64,000 nt of DNA from Synaphobranchus kaupii (lineage: Eukaryota; Chordata; Actinopteri; Anguilliformes; Synaphobranchidae), in contig CM056376.1 of the NCBI GenBank assembly GCA_029718625.1, positions 117,215,307-117,279,306 of the forward strand. The letters are read 5' to 3'. Below, one piece after another: positions 1 through 11,274 of this stretch. Made by a program: the position numbers and the translations under genes. The first letter of the stretch is position 1; each line of letters starts with the position of its first letter. The notes beneath the pieces are model-generated. The model had not been told where the DNA came from. It was given only the letters and a program-made list of their open reading frames with translations, and did not search any database.

Positions 1-302
1 CGGGCTCAAATTGTGAAAGAGTGGTTCAGGGAGCATGAGGAATCATTTTCACACATGAATTGGTCACCAGAGTCCTGACCTTAACCCCATTGAAAGTCTT
101 TGGGATGAGCTGGAGAAGACTTTATGGAGTGGTTCGACTCTCCCGTCGTCAATACAAGATCTCGGCCAAAAATTAATGCAACTCTGGAAGGAAATAAATG
201 TTACGTTGCATAAGGTTGTCAAAACAATGCCACAACAAATGCGCGCCGTAGGCGTCCAATGAAATATTAGTGTGCAACTTTTTTTTTGGCCAGGCAGTGT
301 AT
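1..302 (+). pseudogene. Tc1-like transposase 3' relic with transposon end
   Basis: The stretch encodes the C-terminal part of a Tc1/mariner-class DDE transposase on the plus strand. The family hallmark [15 protein letters not shown] is readable from about 70, followed by a typical tail ending at a TGA at 260-262. A one-base frameshift near 76-78 separates the upstream reading frame (the KEWFREHEE region) from the hallmark, so the copy is dead. A T-rich stretch and GGCCAGGCAGTGTA at about 289-302 follow; this looks like the transposon's terminal inverted repeat ending at a TA target. The N-terminal part lies outside the window. Confidence 0.8.
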
Positions 303-2642
303 TTGCGGCATTCTCTAGCCCGCGCTTCTATTTTCCCTTTGGCGAACTTCATCCACGTTGCCAGCTTTGCTGCTGTTCTGAAGCACATTTTTAAATATTA
401 CTTTGGCCATGCTGTAGGGGTGCGCATTTTCTAGTTGTATTTCCACTTAGTTCCCTGTTTAAAAGCCAGTTTTAACTTAGCCGGGGTCGTAACAGTGGGT
501 TATGTGTGAAGCAAATGCATTGTGTCCTAACTGCCTAATTTAGACTAATTTGACAGGCAGCATTGCCTCCATACATAATTTGTTACTAAACCACTTCAGG
601 TTATATGTAAAAATATACATTAAACTAATACAATACTAATTGTTCAGTTAGTATTGTATGGTAACTCTTGTTCATTTTCTATAGCCATACTAAACCATTT
701 GTCTTGTAACAACAGCTGATGACAGGATGAACACAAATGGGCTATAGGGAAAAGTTATCTTGCTTCCTATGCACTCCCCCTAGCTAAATTCACAGCTAGG
801 CTGCATTGTCAGTGGCAGCACTAATGGGGGGCAAGCTGGGGCTATAGCCCTGTCATAAATCTGCACAGCACTGCACAGCCCCCCCAACCTTTTGCTTACA
901 TTTTGACAATTCTCATGAACACCATAAATTGTCTGCACTGTAGGAGTTATTATACTTGTGTTGTGTTATAAATTATTGCAACATAAGAAGCTGACCAGCA
1001 CATCTATTGCAATCATTTTAAAATGCAAAAACGTTATTCATAACAACATAGTATGCTTTTTTTTGTGATTAAATTGAGGCAGAATATTCGGTCGTATGCC
1101 ATCTTGGGATCGGGCTTTATTGGAGCATCAGTAACCTGAAGTGGTTTTGTAACAAATTACGTGTGGAGGCAATGCTGCCTGTCGACTCGTCTATGTTATA
1201 GCCTGCATCATTTGGTACACAATGCATTTTCCTCACGCATAGTCACCCTCATAACACTGAGTTTCTCCTCCTTCGACTTGTCTTACATCCATTACAGAGA
1301 CAGCCTATATTTACAGAAATGTGAAATTGGCTTACCTGGTTTAACTAAGAGCGGCGTTGCTGCAGCTAACCACCTCCAAGTCTTTGCAGCCACAAATTCT
1401 CCTGCTGGATGGTTTGTTCCGGGGGCGCCACCACAGATCTATGTTTAAGGGGGATTGAGTGCACTAGTTAAATGTCACGTGATGCATGCATTATCCAATT
1501 TGTATTCCTGACCCATGTAATTGACACAATAGATTTTAATTTTAGCAAAACGCATTTAGTTAAGTTTTGTTTCTTTACCTTTTAATCTTTTTTCTCTTCT
1601 ATCTGTGTAACTGGGATCTCCACAAAAAAACATTTTCAACTTTGTTATAACATTTGTTTCTTCCAATAAAGACGTGGGTATTGCTGCTAGTTAGCTAGCT
1701 AGTTGACGTTGGGTAGCTCGCATGTTGAATGCCATTGGAATTGTTTGGTTACCCTGGCAACTAAAGCTCTGTTCCGCTTCAGTTCTGTACGTTAAAGAAA
1801 AATCACTGCGAGCGCAGCGATGAGAAGGCATGTGTGACATAGCTAACGTTAGTACTACGCACCCAACGTTAGCCAAGATACGCTTGACGTTACTGAAAGT
1901 AGTAGCTAAATCCACACAGGGCTAACTAACACACTGGCCGTGTTCGAATAAGGCATTAATGCAGGAACGCATTCGTTTTGACAAATGCTGGTAGGAGGGA
2001 CAAGTGACATCAGCCTTGTGATTGGTTTGGGATTAGTGACGTCACCATTCCCACATAGTACCGCCCAACTTCAATCCAAAAACGAGGGTAAAAGTATCCA
2101 GTATCTCTGGAATTCAGAAAGTAATTATTTCCAATACATGTATATGAATATTGTATGTACACAAGACTCAAATTAACGTAATTAGAAGGCAATCACGAAT
2201 ATTTGCTCCCTGGGGCTTTAAAGTTTTGCAATAAAACTAAACGAAAACGAAAGTTTTTATAAATGATCAGAGTGAGCAGTGACCTGAATATCTTGATCAG
2301 GTGTGCTTGCAACAGACTTTTCAAAGCACTGCTATGATTTAACTGCAGTCAGAACAGGCACTAAAGGGCATCTGGGGTGATGTGTCCAGCTGAGTTGCTT
2401 GATCTTGGCTGTATGGATGTGAATGCTAATGTGTGCCTTCCTGTATGAATGGAAAAGATTGTATGGGCCTACATTTACAATTGTTTAAAAAAAACTTGAG
2501 CAACCAGAAAATTTGAGCTGCCCATTGCCATCTTCACAGCACTTGCTCTTCAAAATGCTCTATAAATAAAGTGTATTATTAATTTCTCTATAAATAAAGT
2601 GTATTACATTAACATTAAGATATAACTTCTCTCATTCCACAG
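303..2642. other. Non-coding stretch, presumably upstream intron of rnf4
   Basis: I see no convincing exon here. The sequence is AT-rich, with small fish-type repeats such as GCTAGTTAGCTAGCTAG near 1687 and a short direct duplication of CTATAAATAAAGTGTATTA near 2559 and 2587. Because the rnf4 exon at 2643 is preceded by a good polypyrimidine-AG acceptor, this interval is probably intron, possibly interrupted by unclassified repeats around 1920-2220. The open frames here look like chance. Confidence 0.5.
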
Positions 2643-2792
2643 ATCGTTGGAAGTGGGCGACTAGTGGTCTCCACCAGGTGTGGTCACCTGTTCTGCAGCC
2701 AGTGCCTCCGTGATTCACTGGCCAAGTCTCATACCTGTCCCACCTGCAGGAAGAAGCTGACCAGCAAGCAGTACCACCCTATCTACATATGA
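2643..2792 (+). CDS. rnf4: RNF4, last coding exon (C-terminal half of the RING domain)
   Basis: RNF4 is a nuclear SUMO-targeted ubiquitin E3 ligase that ubiquitylates poly-SUMOylated proteins. This exon encodes 49 residues and a stop. It holds six of the eight RING zinc ligands (CGHLFC, the SQC cysteine and CPTC) and ends in YHPIYI, the C-terminus typical of vertebrate RNF4. The first two ligands, the SUMO-interacting motifs and the start codon must lie on upstream exons outside the window or in exons I could not see. The exon is preceded by the acceptor CATTCCACAG and its reading frame is open throughout. Identity rests on recalled family sequence, mainly the RING spacing and the PIYI tail. 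Confidence 0.9.
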   Translation: MVGSGRLVVSTRCGHLFCSQCLRDSLAKSHTCPTCRKKLTSKQYHPIYI

Positions 2793-4284
2793 GCCTACGG
2801 CCATGCCCCACTCAGGCCACACCCCACCTAGAGCACACACTGCCTCTGGAGTCCTCATGCACTGTGTGCGGACCTTTGGTTATTGCCTGTCCCAATTCAC
2901 ACCCTTATTGCTCTCTCTTTCCTCCTTACAAATGAATTAGTTTTGACCCAGGCAGCAGTGACCACATTTAATAGCAAAGAAGGGTCGAGGCAGTGAAGTG
3001 CAGGATTGTCCTCTTGCAGCATTACCACATTTAAATTATATTTTGATTAAAATGTTCAATTACCACATTGCAGTTCTTGCTCTGAAGATTGTAAGCAACT
3101 TGTGTGTGTCAACATATTTTGCAGAACTATTTGGATTTTGTGTGGTGTGTGCTGAATCTGAGTGTTGGTTTCAGTTTATTTTTAACCATCAAATTGGTTA
3201 AACAAATAAATCTGGTAATTTATTTGAATATCTTGTTTAATTTATTTCAAGGTAACATAAGAATTTGTAAAAACTAGTTTCTCTGCTGCACTGATAATCC
3301 TATGGAGGGGCCCTTACTTTGTCAGGTGGTACAAAGGAAAAAATTGGTACGAGAGCATAATGTGGCAGTGGTGTTAGTATTTGGAGTTTTTTTGCCACAC
3401 CAAAAATTAGTCAATCACACATGACAAATCGCCATCAAAATACGGATGCAGTTGAAAGAATTAATTCCGCTACAGTTCCACTATGATCAGATTTCACCCA
3501 CTTACTGGTTCTGATGGAAAAGGCAGAAGGGACATCACTTCTGTGCTTGGTGGCTATATTTTTATGGTTATACCCTCCTGGCTAATTTATAATTACTTGT
3601 AATAGAAATCCCTGGATTTATAAAAGGTTATTTGCTGATCTCATTTCATGCTGTTATTTTTCAGTTTCATAGAACGTTGCATTGAGTGTGCATGCACACC
3701 TTATTTTACCTGCTATATGCTACTTATATTATAGCCAAAGGTACATTGGTTTGAAAGGACACAGGTTTCCATTGCAGCATGTTATACTAAGTATCTCATA
3801 TGCCCAGGACTGGTTAGGTTGGGTTGGGTTAGCCGTTAATCCTGGACATTGAGCCTTGAGGGACTCACGTCTCCTTCTAGTGGGATACAGATTGAAATTA
3901 TGCTGCCTTACCTTCATATCTGTAAATATGTGTGTTTTAATTCTGTACATAATGTTAATAAATTACAATAAATGTGTAAGGAAACTGTGTTATGGGTGTA
4001 AACGGTCATTTTTCCACATCAAAGTTGCCTTGTCTGTCCCACGTGGACATGGGTGCATGTATTTTTTTATTATGAACCCAAGACATTGGAAATTTGCGAT
4101 TGACATTGTATTTTTTTTTTAATCTAGTACATTATTAGGGAATCAATGTTGTCTGTGAACCCTGTTGTCATGTTTCTTATTTTCTTTTCCTTTGAAATAT
4201 GAATATGCAATCCGACCACATGGTGACACTATAATGGTCGAAGAAATGCATTAAGTTTAAAGGTCAGGCTCACCCTGTTTCACA
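2793..4284 (+). other. rnf4: rnf4 3' UTR and downstream flank
   Basis: This is AT-rich non-coding sequence after the rnf4 stop. AATAAA signals occur near 3205 and again near 3956 and 3967, so the messenger could end near 3230 or near 3990. No other gene is visible before the Tc1-like element that begins at about 4285. Confidence 0.55.
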
Positions 4285-5916
4285 TAGTCAAGCTGGAAGG
4301 TCTGCACACCCCTTTCACCTTCTCCACGTTTTATTACGTTACAAACTTATACTACAATAGATTGAGTTCATTTTTTGCCTCAAACATCTACACACAATAG
4401 CCAATAATGACAAAGTGAAAACAGGTTTTTAGAAAGAGTGCAATTTTATTTTACTGACAAAAATAGGTTATTTAGGGGTTACATATCTGTACACACCCTT
4501 AGCCTAATACTTGGTTGCTGTACCTTTGGCAGCGATTACAGCTTCAAGGCATCTTGGGAAAGAAGCTACGAGTTTGGCACACTTGTTTCTGGACATTTTT
4601 GCCCATTCCTCTTGGCATATCCTTGCAAGCTCCGTCAGGTTGGATGGGGAGCGTCGGTACACAGCCATTTTCAGCTCTTTCCACAGATGTTCAATTGGAT
4701 TCAGGTCTGGGCTCTGGCTGGGCCACTCAAGGACATGCACAGACTTTCTCCGAAGCCACTCCTTTGTTCTCTTGGCTGTGTGCTTCGGGTCGTTGTCATG
4801 TTGGAAGGTAAACCTTCGCCCCAGTCTGAGGTCCAGAGCAGGTTTTCTTCAAGGATCTCGGTGTACTTAGCTGCATTCATCTTTCCCTCTATCAGGACTA
4901 GTTGTCCCGTTCCCGCTGCTGAAAAACATCCCCACATCATGATTCTGCCACCGCCATGCTTCACTGTAGGGATAGTATTAGCCAGGTGATGAGCGGTGCC
5001 TGGTTTCCTCCAGACGTGACGCTTGGTATTCAGGCCAGAAAGTTCAATTTTGGTTTCATCAGACCAGAGAATCTTGATTCTCATGGTTTGATAGTCCTCT
5101 AGGTGCCTTTTCGCAAACTCCAAGCGGGCTGTGATGTGCCTTTTACTAAGGAGGGGCTTCTGTCTGGCCACTCTACCATAAAGGCCTGATTGGTGGAGTG
5201 CTGCCTGGGTGGTTGATCTTCTGAAAGGTTCTCCCATCTCCACAAGGATACGCTGGAGCTCTGTCAGAGTGACCCTCGGGTTCCTGCTCACCTCCCTGGC
5301 CAAGGCCCGTCTTCCCCGATTGCTCAGTTTGGCCGGGCGGCCAGGTCTAGGAAGATTCTTTGTGGTTCCAAACTTCTTCCATTTACGAATGATGGTGGCC
5401 ACTGTGCTCTTTGGGACCTGTAAAGCTGCAGAGATTTTTCCATACCCTTCTCCAGATCTATGCCTTGACACAATCCTGTTTCTGAGGTCTGCAGATAATT
5501 CCTTTGACCCCATGGCTTGGAGTTTGCTCCAACATGCACTGTCAAATATGGGACCTTATATAGGCAGGTGTTGGCAATCCCCAATCATGTCCAATCAATT
5601 GAATTTATCACAGGTGGACTCCAATTAAGTTGTAGAAACATCTCAAGCAGTATCAGTGGAAACAAAATGCACCTCAGCTCACTTGTGGGTGTCATATCAA
5701 AGGGTGTGCACACTTGTGTACATATTATATTTTACATTTTGATTTTTAATAAATTAGCACAAATGTCTAAAAACCTGTTTTCACTTTGTCATTATGGGCT
5801 ATTTTGTGTAGAATTTTGACACAAAAAATGAACTCAATCTATTGTAGAATATGTCTGTAACGTAATAAAACGTGGAGAAGGTGAAAGGGGTGTGCAGACT
5901 TTCCGGCTTGACTGTA
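4285..5916 (-). mobile_element. Tc1-like transposon, copy A (full length, inactive)
   Basis: This is an almost complete Tc1-like element of about 1.63 kb. The terminal inverted repeats are AAGCTGGAAGGTCTGCACAC on the left and a matching inverse ending CCGGCTTGACTG at 5914, followed by TA. The left TA target has decayed (CATAG where copy B has TACAG). The single gene runs on the minus strand. The same family is present at 61096-62733 (copy B) with very high similarity. Confidence 0.93.
4504..5513 (-). pseudogene. Tc1-like transposase, copy A (frameshifted)
   Basis: This is a DD34E transposase gene of the Tc1/mariner superfamily. It starts at 5513 (MGSKELSADLRNRIV). In order it shows a paired-like helix-turn-helix region (GYGKISAALQVPKSTVATII), a basic GRP-type linker (RPGRPAKLS), the first catalytic Asp in [10 protein letters not shown], a GGG-rich stretch, and the catalytic Glu in [16 protein letters not shown] 10-bp deletion near 4838, relative to copy B, shifts the frame just before the second catalytic Asp region. 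The original C-terminus continues in another frame to 4504. No functional protein can be made from this copy. Confidence 0.92.
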
Positions 5917-6949
5917 TAGCCTTGATTTTGGCTATGACACACTAGTGATTTTCAGATCCATTACAGAACCATTACCACTCAGGAGTCATTATTATGAGTC
6001 ACACAAAACTAGTTACACATTGAAATATTCAAACTTGTTTTTTCCTATAGCGATCCATTCAAATGCAGAGAGGTTATAGTATTGCTTGTAAGAGTATCTG
6101 AAAATAAGATATCAAGAGTCTTTTGATTTCCTTTTATACCCAGTCATGATAGCATCACCTGTTTACCTGTGGAATGTTCCATACAGGAGTTTTTTTAATT
6201 TTATTTAATTTTTTTTAACTTCCCAGTCTCAGTTTTTTTTCCCCTGTCCCAACTTTTTTGGAACGTGTTGCAGGCATCAAATTCGGAATTGGCGTATATT
6301 TACAAAAATGCTGGGGCGTGGTTTGATACCAGGAGCTCAGCCCCTATATTATTACCTTATCACGCCCAGATTTTGGCATTTTTTGAATTTCAAAGGGGGG
6401 CAGGGTCTTCTTGCTTGTTTCGCAGTGTTTTGTTACCCTGTAAGGTTAAGTTAGTTAACAACGGGCTGGATAAGCTCATCGTAACGTTTAGGCTAACATA
6501 TCTACTTTCTAGTTTTTAGCATTTAGCCTATAAGCCCCAAACACAGAGAACTAGGAAATGTCGCTATATAGCCTGGTATTGTCGTAACTGCCTGACGACC
6601 AAAATCATTCACAGACAACCATTGAAGTTGAACCATAAGTTCAGTGATTTGAATGGTGCCCTGTAATGCCCCTTTCTTCAAGGCCCCGCCTTGATGGGCA
6701 GCTTTGACATTTTGCATTTTCAGTTCGGAGTTTTGGCAGGGTTTTTGCGTGACCACGCGGAAATGATAATGCAATCGGATGCAATGCCATTGCATTTGAA
6801 TTATGTCACTCTTGTGCCGCAAAAGCTTGCAAACGATATGTTAAATGGCAAATTGAATTTTTTGTCATGGATCATGCGATTAGCTACAATAAGAAACTGC
6901 TAATGCAAATGTGGTTTTTCATTTTCATTTAAATTATGGCAGGGTTGTG
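5917..6949. other. Repeat-derived non-coding stretch
   Basis: There is no gene. Positions 6048-6126 carry one arm of the foldback module that recurs at 9377, 10355, 17268, 52836 and 55798. Positions about 6126-6310 match parts of the Tc1-like family at 30148-31505: TATACCCAGTCATGATAGCA and CTGTCCCAACTTTTTTGGA. The remainder, 6310-6949, is AT-rich unclassified sequence. Confidence 0.6.
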
Positions 6950-6957
6950 TCATAGAG

Positions 6958-7698
6958 CAGGGGTTCTCAATCCTGGTCCTGGGGGACCCCTGTGTATGCT
7001 GGTTTTCGTTGCAACCGCAGTTGCAATCCCAGAATTTTAACAAGCTGTTAATTTTTCTTAATTAGGTGCTTTTCATGTTTGGAGGAATTATTCGCCCACT
7101 TAAGACACATTATGTCAGAAATAGCTATGCATGCCATGTAGAACAAACTCCCCATGTTCACATTGTGCTTATTGTGCTATATTGCAACAATTACATAAGA
7201 AAAGGTTACAAAATAATGTATTTTCACTCAAATGAAAGAGTGAAGTGAATCAATAGGCTCCTAATTAGGTTGTTGAACACGTGTTTAACTCAATTTTTTC
7301 TTTAAGCTTAAGACAATGCAGGTTTGGCTCGTTATCATTTGCTTTGTGTTTGAATTCTTCATTATCTACGAAATGGTTAATTTTAGTGGCCATGTGTCCA
7401 CACTTTCACCAATTAGGAGCCTATTGATTCAAATCAGTCTTTAAATGGATCTGTTAAATAATTTTCTTATCTTTTTTAAATAATATAGCACAATGTGAAC
7501 ATGGGGTGTTTATTCTACATGGCATCCATAGCTATTTCTGATATAATGTGGCTTAAGAGGGTGAATAATTCCTCCAAACATGACAAGCACCTAATTAAGA
7601 AAAATTAACAGCTTGTTAAAATTCTGGGATTGCAACTGCGGTTGCAACGAAAGCCAGCATACACAGGGGTCCCCCAGGACCAGGATTGAGAACCCCTG
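6958..7698. mobile_element. hAT-type foldback MITE with 8-bp target duplication
   Basis: This 741-bp non-autonomous element has termini CAGGGGTTCTCAATCCTGG and its inverse. It is flanked by a perfect 8-bp duplication TCATAGAG at 6950-6957 and 7699-7706, the signature of hAT transposition. The inverted similarity extends far beyond the termini: sequence from about 6958 to 7270 pairs with about 7410 to 7698, including CTAATTAGG and AATAGGCTCCTAATT near the centre. The element is therefore a long hairpin with a short loop. It has no coding capacity. Confidence 0.93.
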
Positions 7699-7706
7699 TC
7701 ATAGAG

Positions 7707-8257
7707 GGCAAGAAAAATTTAATGTGAAATGGATTTGCATTAACATTTTCAAATTGTCAGGTAAAGTTCGTAGCTACATAACTTGCAAATGAAAACGCAA
7801 AATGGCCTTTTGCATTTTCATTTGAATTATGTTATGGTTTTTGCGCACATCAAATGTAAATGAAATGCAATCGCTGATTCATATTTTTATTTGAATTTTT
7901 GCAGGGATATGCTTCCGTACAGAACAATATCCGCCATGCCTTGTCAAGTGCATAGGCTACAGGCGTCCGGGCTGAGCAAGGCTTGCCTTAGTCTCATGAA
8001 GGCCAGACTTTGTGATAAATACAAAGTCTGGTCTATAGACTTGCCTAATGCGGTAAAGAGCCGCCCACTTTGACAAGATGGTGCCTTTGATTGACCTGTA
8101 ATACAACCAGCCACAGACTGTCTATGGTTGATACAGAAACAACGCTACAAGAAGAACAGACCCGTGTGAAACAAATGTTATTTACACAAATGGCACGGCA
8201 ATCTCCAGTAAAACAGTCCATCACACCGAAGAAATGTCGTGAACTTACATTTACAGC
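7707..8257. other. Non-coding stretch between two MITEs
   Basis: No gene is visible. The first 200 bases continue the AT-rich host sequence interrupted by the hAT element. The last 20 bases before 8258 (TTTACAGC) resemble the foldback module into which the next element inserted. Confidence 0.4.
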
Positions 8258-8261
8258 TTAA

Positions 8262-9372
8262 AGGATAAGTTCGCTATTTTGGACCTTGGACCCTATTTGC
8301 GGTCTGTCTTCCATGAACCTGACACATTGAGTCCATATTTTCGCTGATCGGTCCAGTATTGAGCTAGCTACATATTTCCTGTAGGCTCTCACTGGGCTAC
8401 AATAGAAGTCAACGGGGCAATTAGAAATGTTATGGAAAAACAACGATAAATGTGCTTTCATGTACAATAAATGAGACGGGAAGCTCAGGGTGTATTGTTA
8501 CCGGTCTCAGTATGCTCTCCTGTGAAATGTATCTCAATCCGAACATTTTTACGTGCTTGGCATGGCTTGGAAGTAAGCATTTCTCTGTTGCTTGTTTTCG
8601 CTGCTCCCGCGGAGTACTATGTGTCGGGGGTGGGGGAGCGGGAAGGTGTGCCGGCCGTTTACGAAACTATCTATGTGAGCAGTCTGCGTTTGTTTACCTG
8701 CAGCAACGTAGGCTACAATTTCCACAAAAAAACTTGGATGATGGATGACTATAATGATTACGAAGACGAAGAATTTGATTTTGACTTTGACGTTACTGGC
8801 TACAGATTTGAGCCAGAATACACGGACACGGAACTACAAGAGATGGATGATAAGAGAGCAAGAGAAGAGAGAGAGGCTGAAGTTGCGCAGGTAATGTAAA
8901 TTATTACAAATGATGATTACAAACACTGCGTTACAAATAGTTCTGCTGTAGGCTACTAAACTCCAACGGGAGGTCAGGATTTGTGATCAACTGCTTTTCA
9001 AGCGGCCTCTCTACAACGTAGCTAGACTGCGGAAGTTTACAGTGCGAGGTAGTGCGGTCGGAGAAATAGTTCTGTTTCAAATGGAACTGTTGTTTCAACG
9101 TTCGGTTTTCGTTTGCGATAGCCTACATTTCACAGGAGAGCATACTGAGACCGTAAGAATACACACTGAGCTATAAAAGCACATTTATCGTTGTTTTTCC
9201 ATAACATTTCTAATTGCCCCGTTGACTTCTATTGTAGCCCAGTGAGAGCCTACAGGAAATCTGTAGCTAGCTCAATACTGGACCGATCAGCGAAAATATG
9301 GACTCAATGTGTCAGGTTCATGGAAGACAGACCGCAAATAGGGTCCAAGGTCCAAAATAGCGAACTTATCCT
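8262..9372. mobile_element. Foldback element with TTAA target duplication (Kolobok-like)
   Basis: This 1111-bp element has termini AGGATAAGTTCGCTATTTTG and its inverse. TTAA flanks both sides (8258-8261 and 9373-9376). The arms are about 270 bp long and nearly identical (8262-8530 against 9115-9372). A TTAA duplication with termini starting in purines suits the Kolobok superfamily. piggyBac also uses TTAA but usually has CCY termini, so Kolobok is the better inference. The unique centre (8540-9110) carries an exon-like acidic coding segment, described separately. The element sits inside a copy of the foldback module whose uninterrupted form is seen at 52890-53050. Confidence 0.85.
8740..8890 (+). 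CDS. Acidic exon inside the Kolobok-like element (unknown gene fragment)
   Basis: The segment reads MMDDYNDYEDEEFDFDFDV, then a TGYRFEPEYTDTELQEMDD block and a charged KRAREEREAE tail, and ends at CAG followed by a possible donor GTAATG at 8891. The frame is open upstream to 8471, but the compositional shift to acidic coding starts at the two Met codons near 8740. The FEPE block reminds me of the N-terminal exon of teleost proteins annotated as P2X7-receptor-cytoplasmic-domain-like. That is a weak recollection and no following Cys-rich exon is present. It may be a captured host exon or the remnant of the element's own gene. Confidence 0.45.
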
Positions 9373-9376
9373 TTAA

Positions 9377-9772
9377 TCCCACCCCCCAATTCCCATAGAG
9401 ATCCATTCAAATGCAGAGAGAGTATAGTATCACTTGTAAGACATGAGAATAAGATATCAAGAGTTTTTTGATGTTGTTAGGTCACAGACATCAGAAAGTC
9501 ATGATATGCAACCAAATATTAAATATTATAACTTTATTAAATTTTGTTAATTTGTCCAATTACTTTTGGTCGCCCTAAAATGGAGGGGTCTATGTATAAA
9601 AATGGCTACAATTGCTACACCGTTCACCCGATATGGATGTAAAAACCCTTAAATTAAAGCTGAAAGTCTGCACTTTAACCTCATAGTCACTGTTCCATTT
9701 CAAATCTGATGTGCTGGAGTACAGAGCCAAAACAACAAAAATTGTGTCATTGTCCAAATATTTATGGACCTG

Positions 9773-9783
<11 letters not shown>
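9377..9783. mobile_element. Foldback module arm joined to a Tc1-type end
   Basis: Positions 9377-9530 match the recurrent module (CCATAGAGATCCATTCAAAT, then GTCACAGACATCAGAAAGTC). It runs into a different tail ending near 9780 with AAATATTTATGGACCTGTC, typical of a Tc1/mariner terminal repeat next to TA. The internal segment AAAGCTGAAAGTCTGCACTT is the inverse of sequence at about 10960, so 10856-11100 probably holds the opposite end of the same family. There is no gene. Confidence 0.7.
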
Positions 9784-9803
<20 letters not shown>

Positions 9804-9804
<1 letters not shown>

Positions 9805-10112
9805 GGTAAAAATATGATACTGGAGAGTATTTTTTAAGTGATTTTCATTTGTTTACCAAAGTGTCTTGTGTTTACTTTATGGGACACGAAATAGGAAACA
9901 AAAATGTATACATTTTCGTGTCCTATTAATGGGTAAAAATCAAAAATTTACAACAGTTCAAGAAAGTCTGGCCAATGAGTTTATGTTATGTATTACATGG
10001 CTATATGAAGTACCACATACAAGTAAAACTTTCCCATAAAGTAAACACAAGACACTTTGGTAAACAAATGAAAATCACTTTAAAAAATCTCTCCAGTATC
10101 ATATTTTTACCT
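9804..10112. mobile_element. Short foldback MITE in TA-rich DNA
   Basis: This 309-bp element has inverted repeats of about 80 bp: AGGTAAAAATATGATACTGG and onward pairs with 10035-10112. It is flanked by (TA)n on both sides, consistent with a TA target. It has no coding capacity. Confidence 0.8.
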
Positions 10113-10119
10113 ATATATA

Positions 10120-10844
10120 CAGTGCATCCGGAAAGTATTCACAGCGCTTCACTTTTTCCACATTTTGTTCTGTTACAGCCTTATTCCAAAATTCATTAAA
10201 TTCATTTTTTCCCCCAAAATTCTACACACAACACCCCATAATGACAATGTGAAAAAGGTTTTTCTGAGATTTTTGCAAATTTATTAAAAATAAAAAACTA
10301 AAATTTCTCATTTACATAAGTATTCATACCCTTTGCTTTAACATATTTTTAAAGTATCATATTTCATATTTGGTCGCATATCCTTTACATGCTGTTACTT
10401 CCTGAAGTCTGTGACCATCAACATCAAAAAACTGTCGATATCTTATTTTCAGGTACTGTTACAAGCGATACTATAACCTCTCTGCATTTGAATGGATCTC
10501 TATGGAAATTGGGGGGTGAGACTAGATTCAGCTGTAAATTACACTGGTACAGTATGGAACACATGGCTGGCTAAATGGCTGTAAGTTATCAAGGGGCTGA
10601 GCTATCAAACGAGCCCCAAACCATCACTCTGTTGCCAGATATGGAGTAGATGTGGATGGATCACTTTAAGGGTTGTTTCTCCTGACTTTTTTCCCCATAG
10701 AGTTCTATAGGAAAATGAGTCCGGAGAAATAACTCTTGCAGTGATCCATCCACATCTACTCCACATCTGGCAACAGAGTGATGGTTTAGGGCTCGTTTGA
10801 TAGCTCAGACCCTTGATGTGAATACTGTGAATCCGGATGCACTG
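10120..10844. mobile_element. Tc1-type MITE with palindromic interior
   Basis: This 725-bp element has termini CAGTGCATCCGGAAAGTATT on the left and an inverse ending ATCCGGATGCACTG, flanked by TA. These ends match a well-known fish Tc1 family. From about 10355 the interior is the recurrent foldback module. Its inner part is a hairpin: CCATCACTCTGTTGCCAGAT near 10620 pairs with its inverse near 10770. There is no intact transposase. Confidence 0.85.
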
Positions 10845-10855
10845 TATATATATAC

Positions 10856-11180
10856 ACGGTGAGCACCATAATTCATTGGACAGTGACACATTTTTTGTTA
10901 TTTTGGTTATGTACTCTAGCACTTTGAGTTTGAAAGGATACAATAACAATGGTGTTGAAGTGCAGACTGTCAGCTTTAATTTGGGGGTATTTTTATCCAT
11001 ATTGGATGAACCGTTTAGAAATTATAGAACCTTTTGTACATAGTCCCCCTCATTTTCGGGCTTAAAAACATTGGACAGTTTAACATAATCTAGAATCAAG
11101 TAATCATTTTTAATATTTGTTTGAATATCCTTTGCATGCCGTGACATCCTGATGACTGTGACCCAACAATATCTTGTGAC
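10856..11180. mobile_element. Tc1-type end fragment
   Basis: This begins with a terminal-repeat-like CACGGTGAGCACCATAATTC after a TA tract. It continues with the family whose opposite end is at 9560-9783. From about 11110 it enters the module start (TATCCTTTGCATGCCGTGAC). It is truncated, and the solo LTR follows about 95 bases downstream. Confidence 0.6.
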
Positions 11181-11274
11181 TGTTTTATTATCTCTGATGC
11201 CTCATAGGCTGACTCATAGGAGGAACTAGCAACATTGGGAAAAGGGGATTAGGGGTTTACCAAAGTATGTTCCG

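Noticed and set aside
1985..2192. Short overlapping open frames on both strands near 2.0-2.2 kb
   Set aside because: They are short, mutually overlapping and without a family. The sequence sits in a presumptive intron of rnf4.
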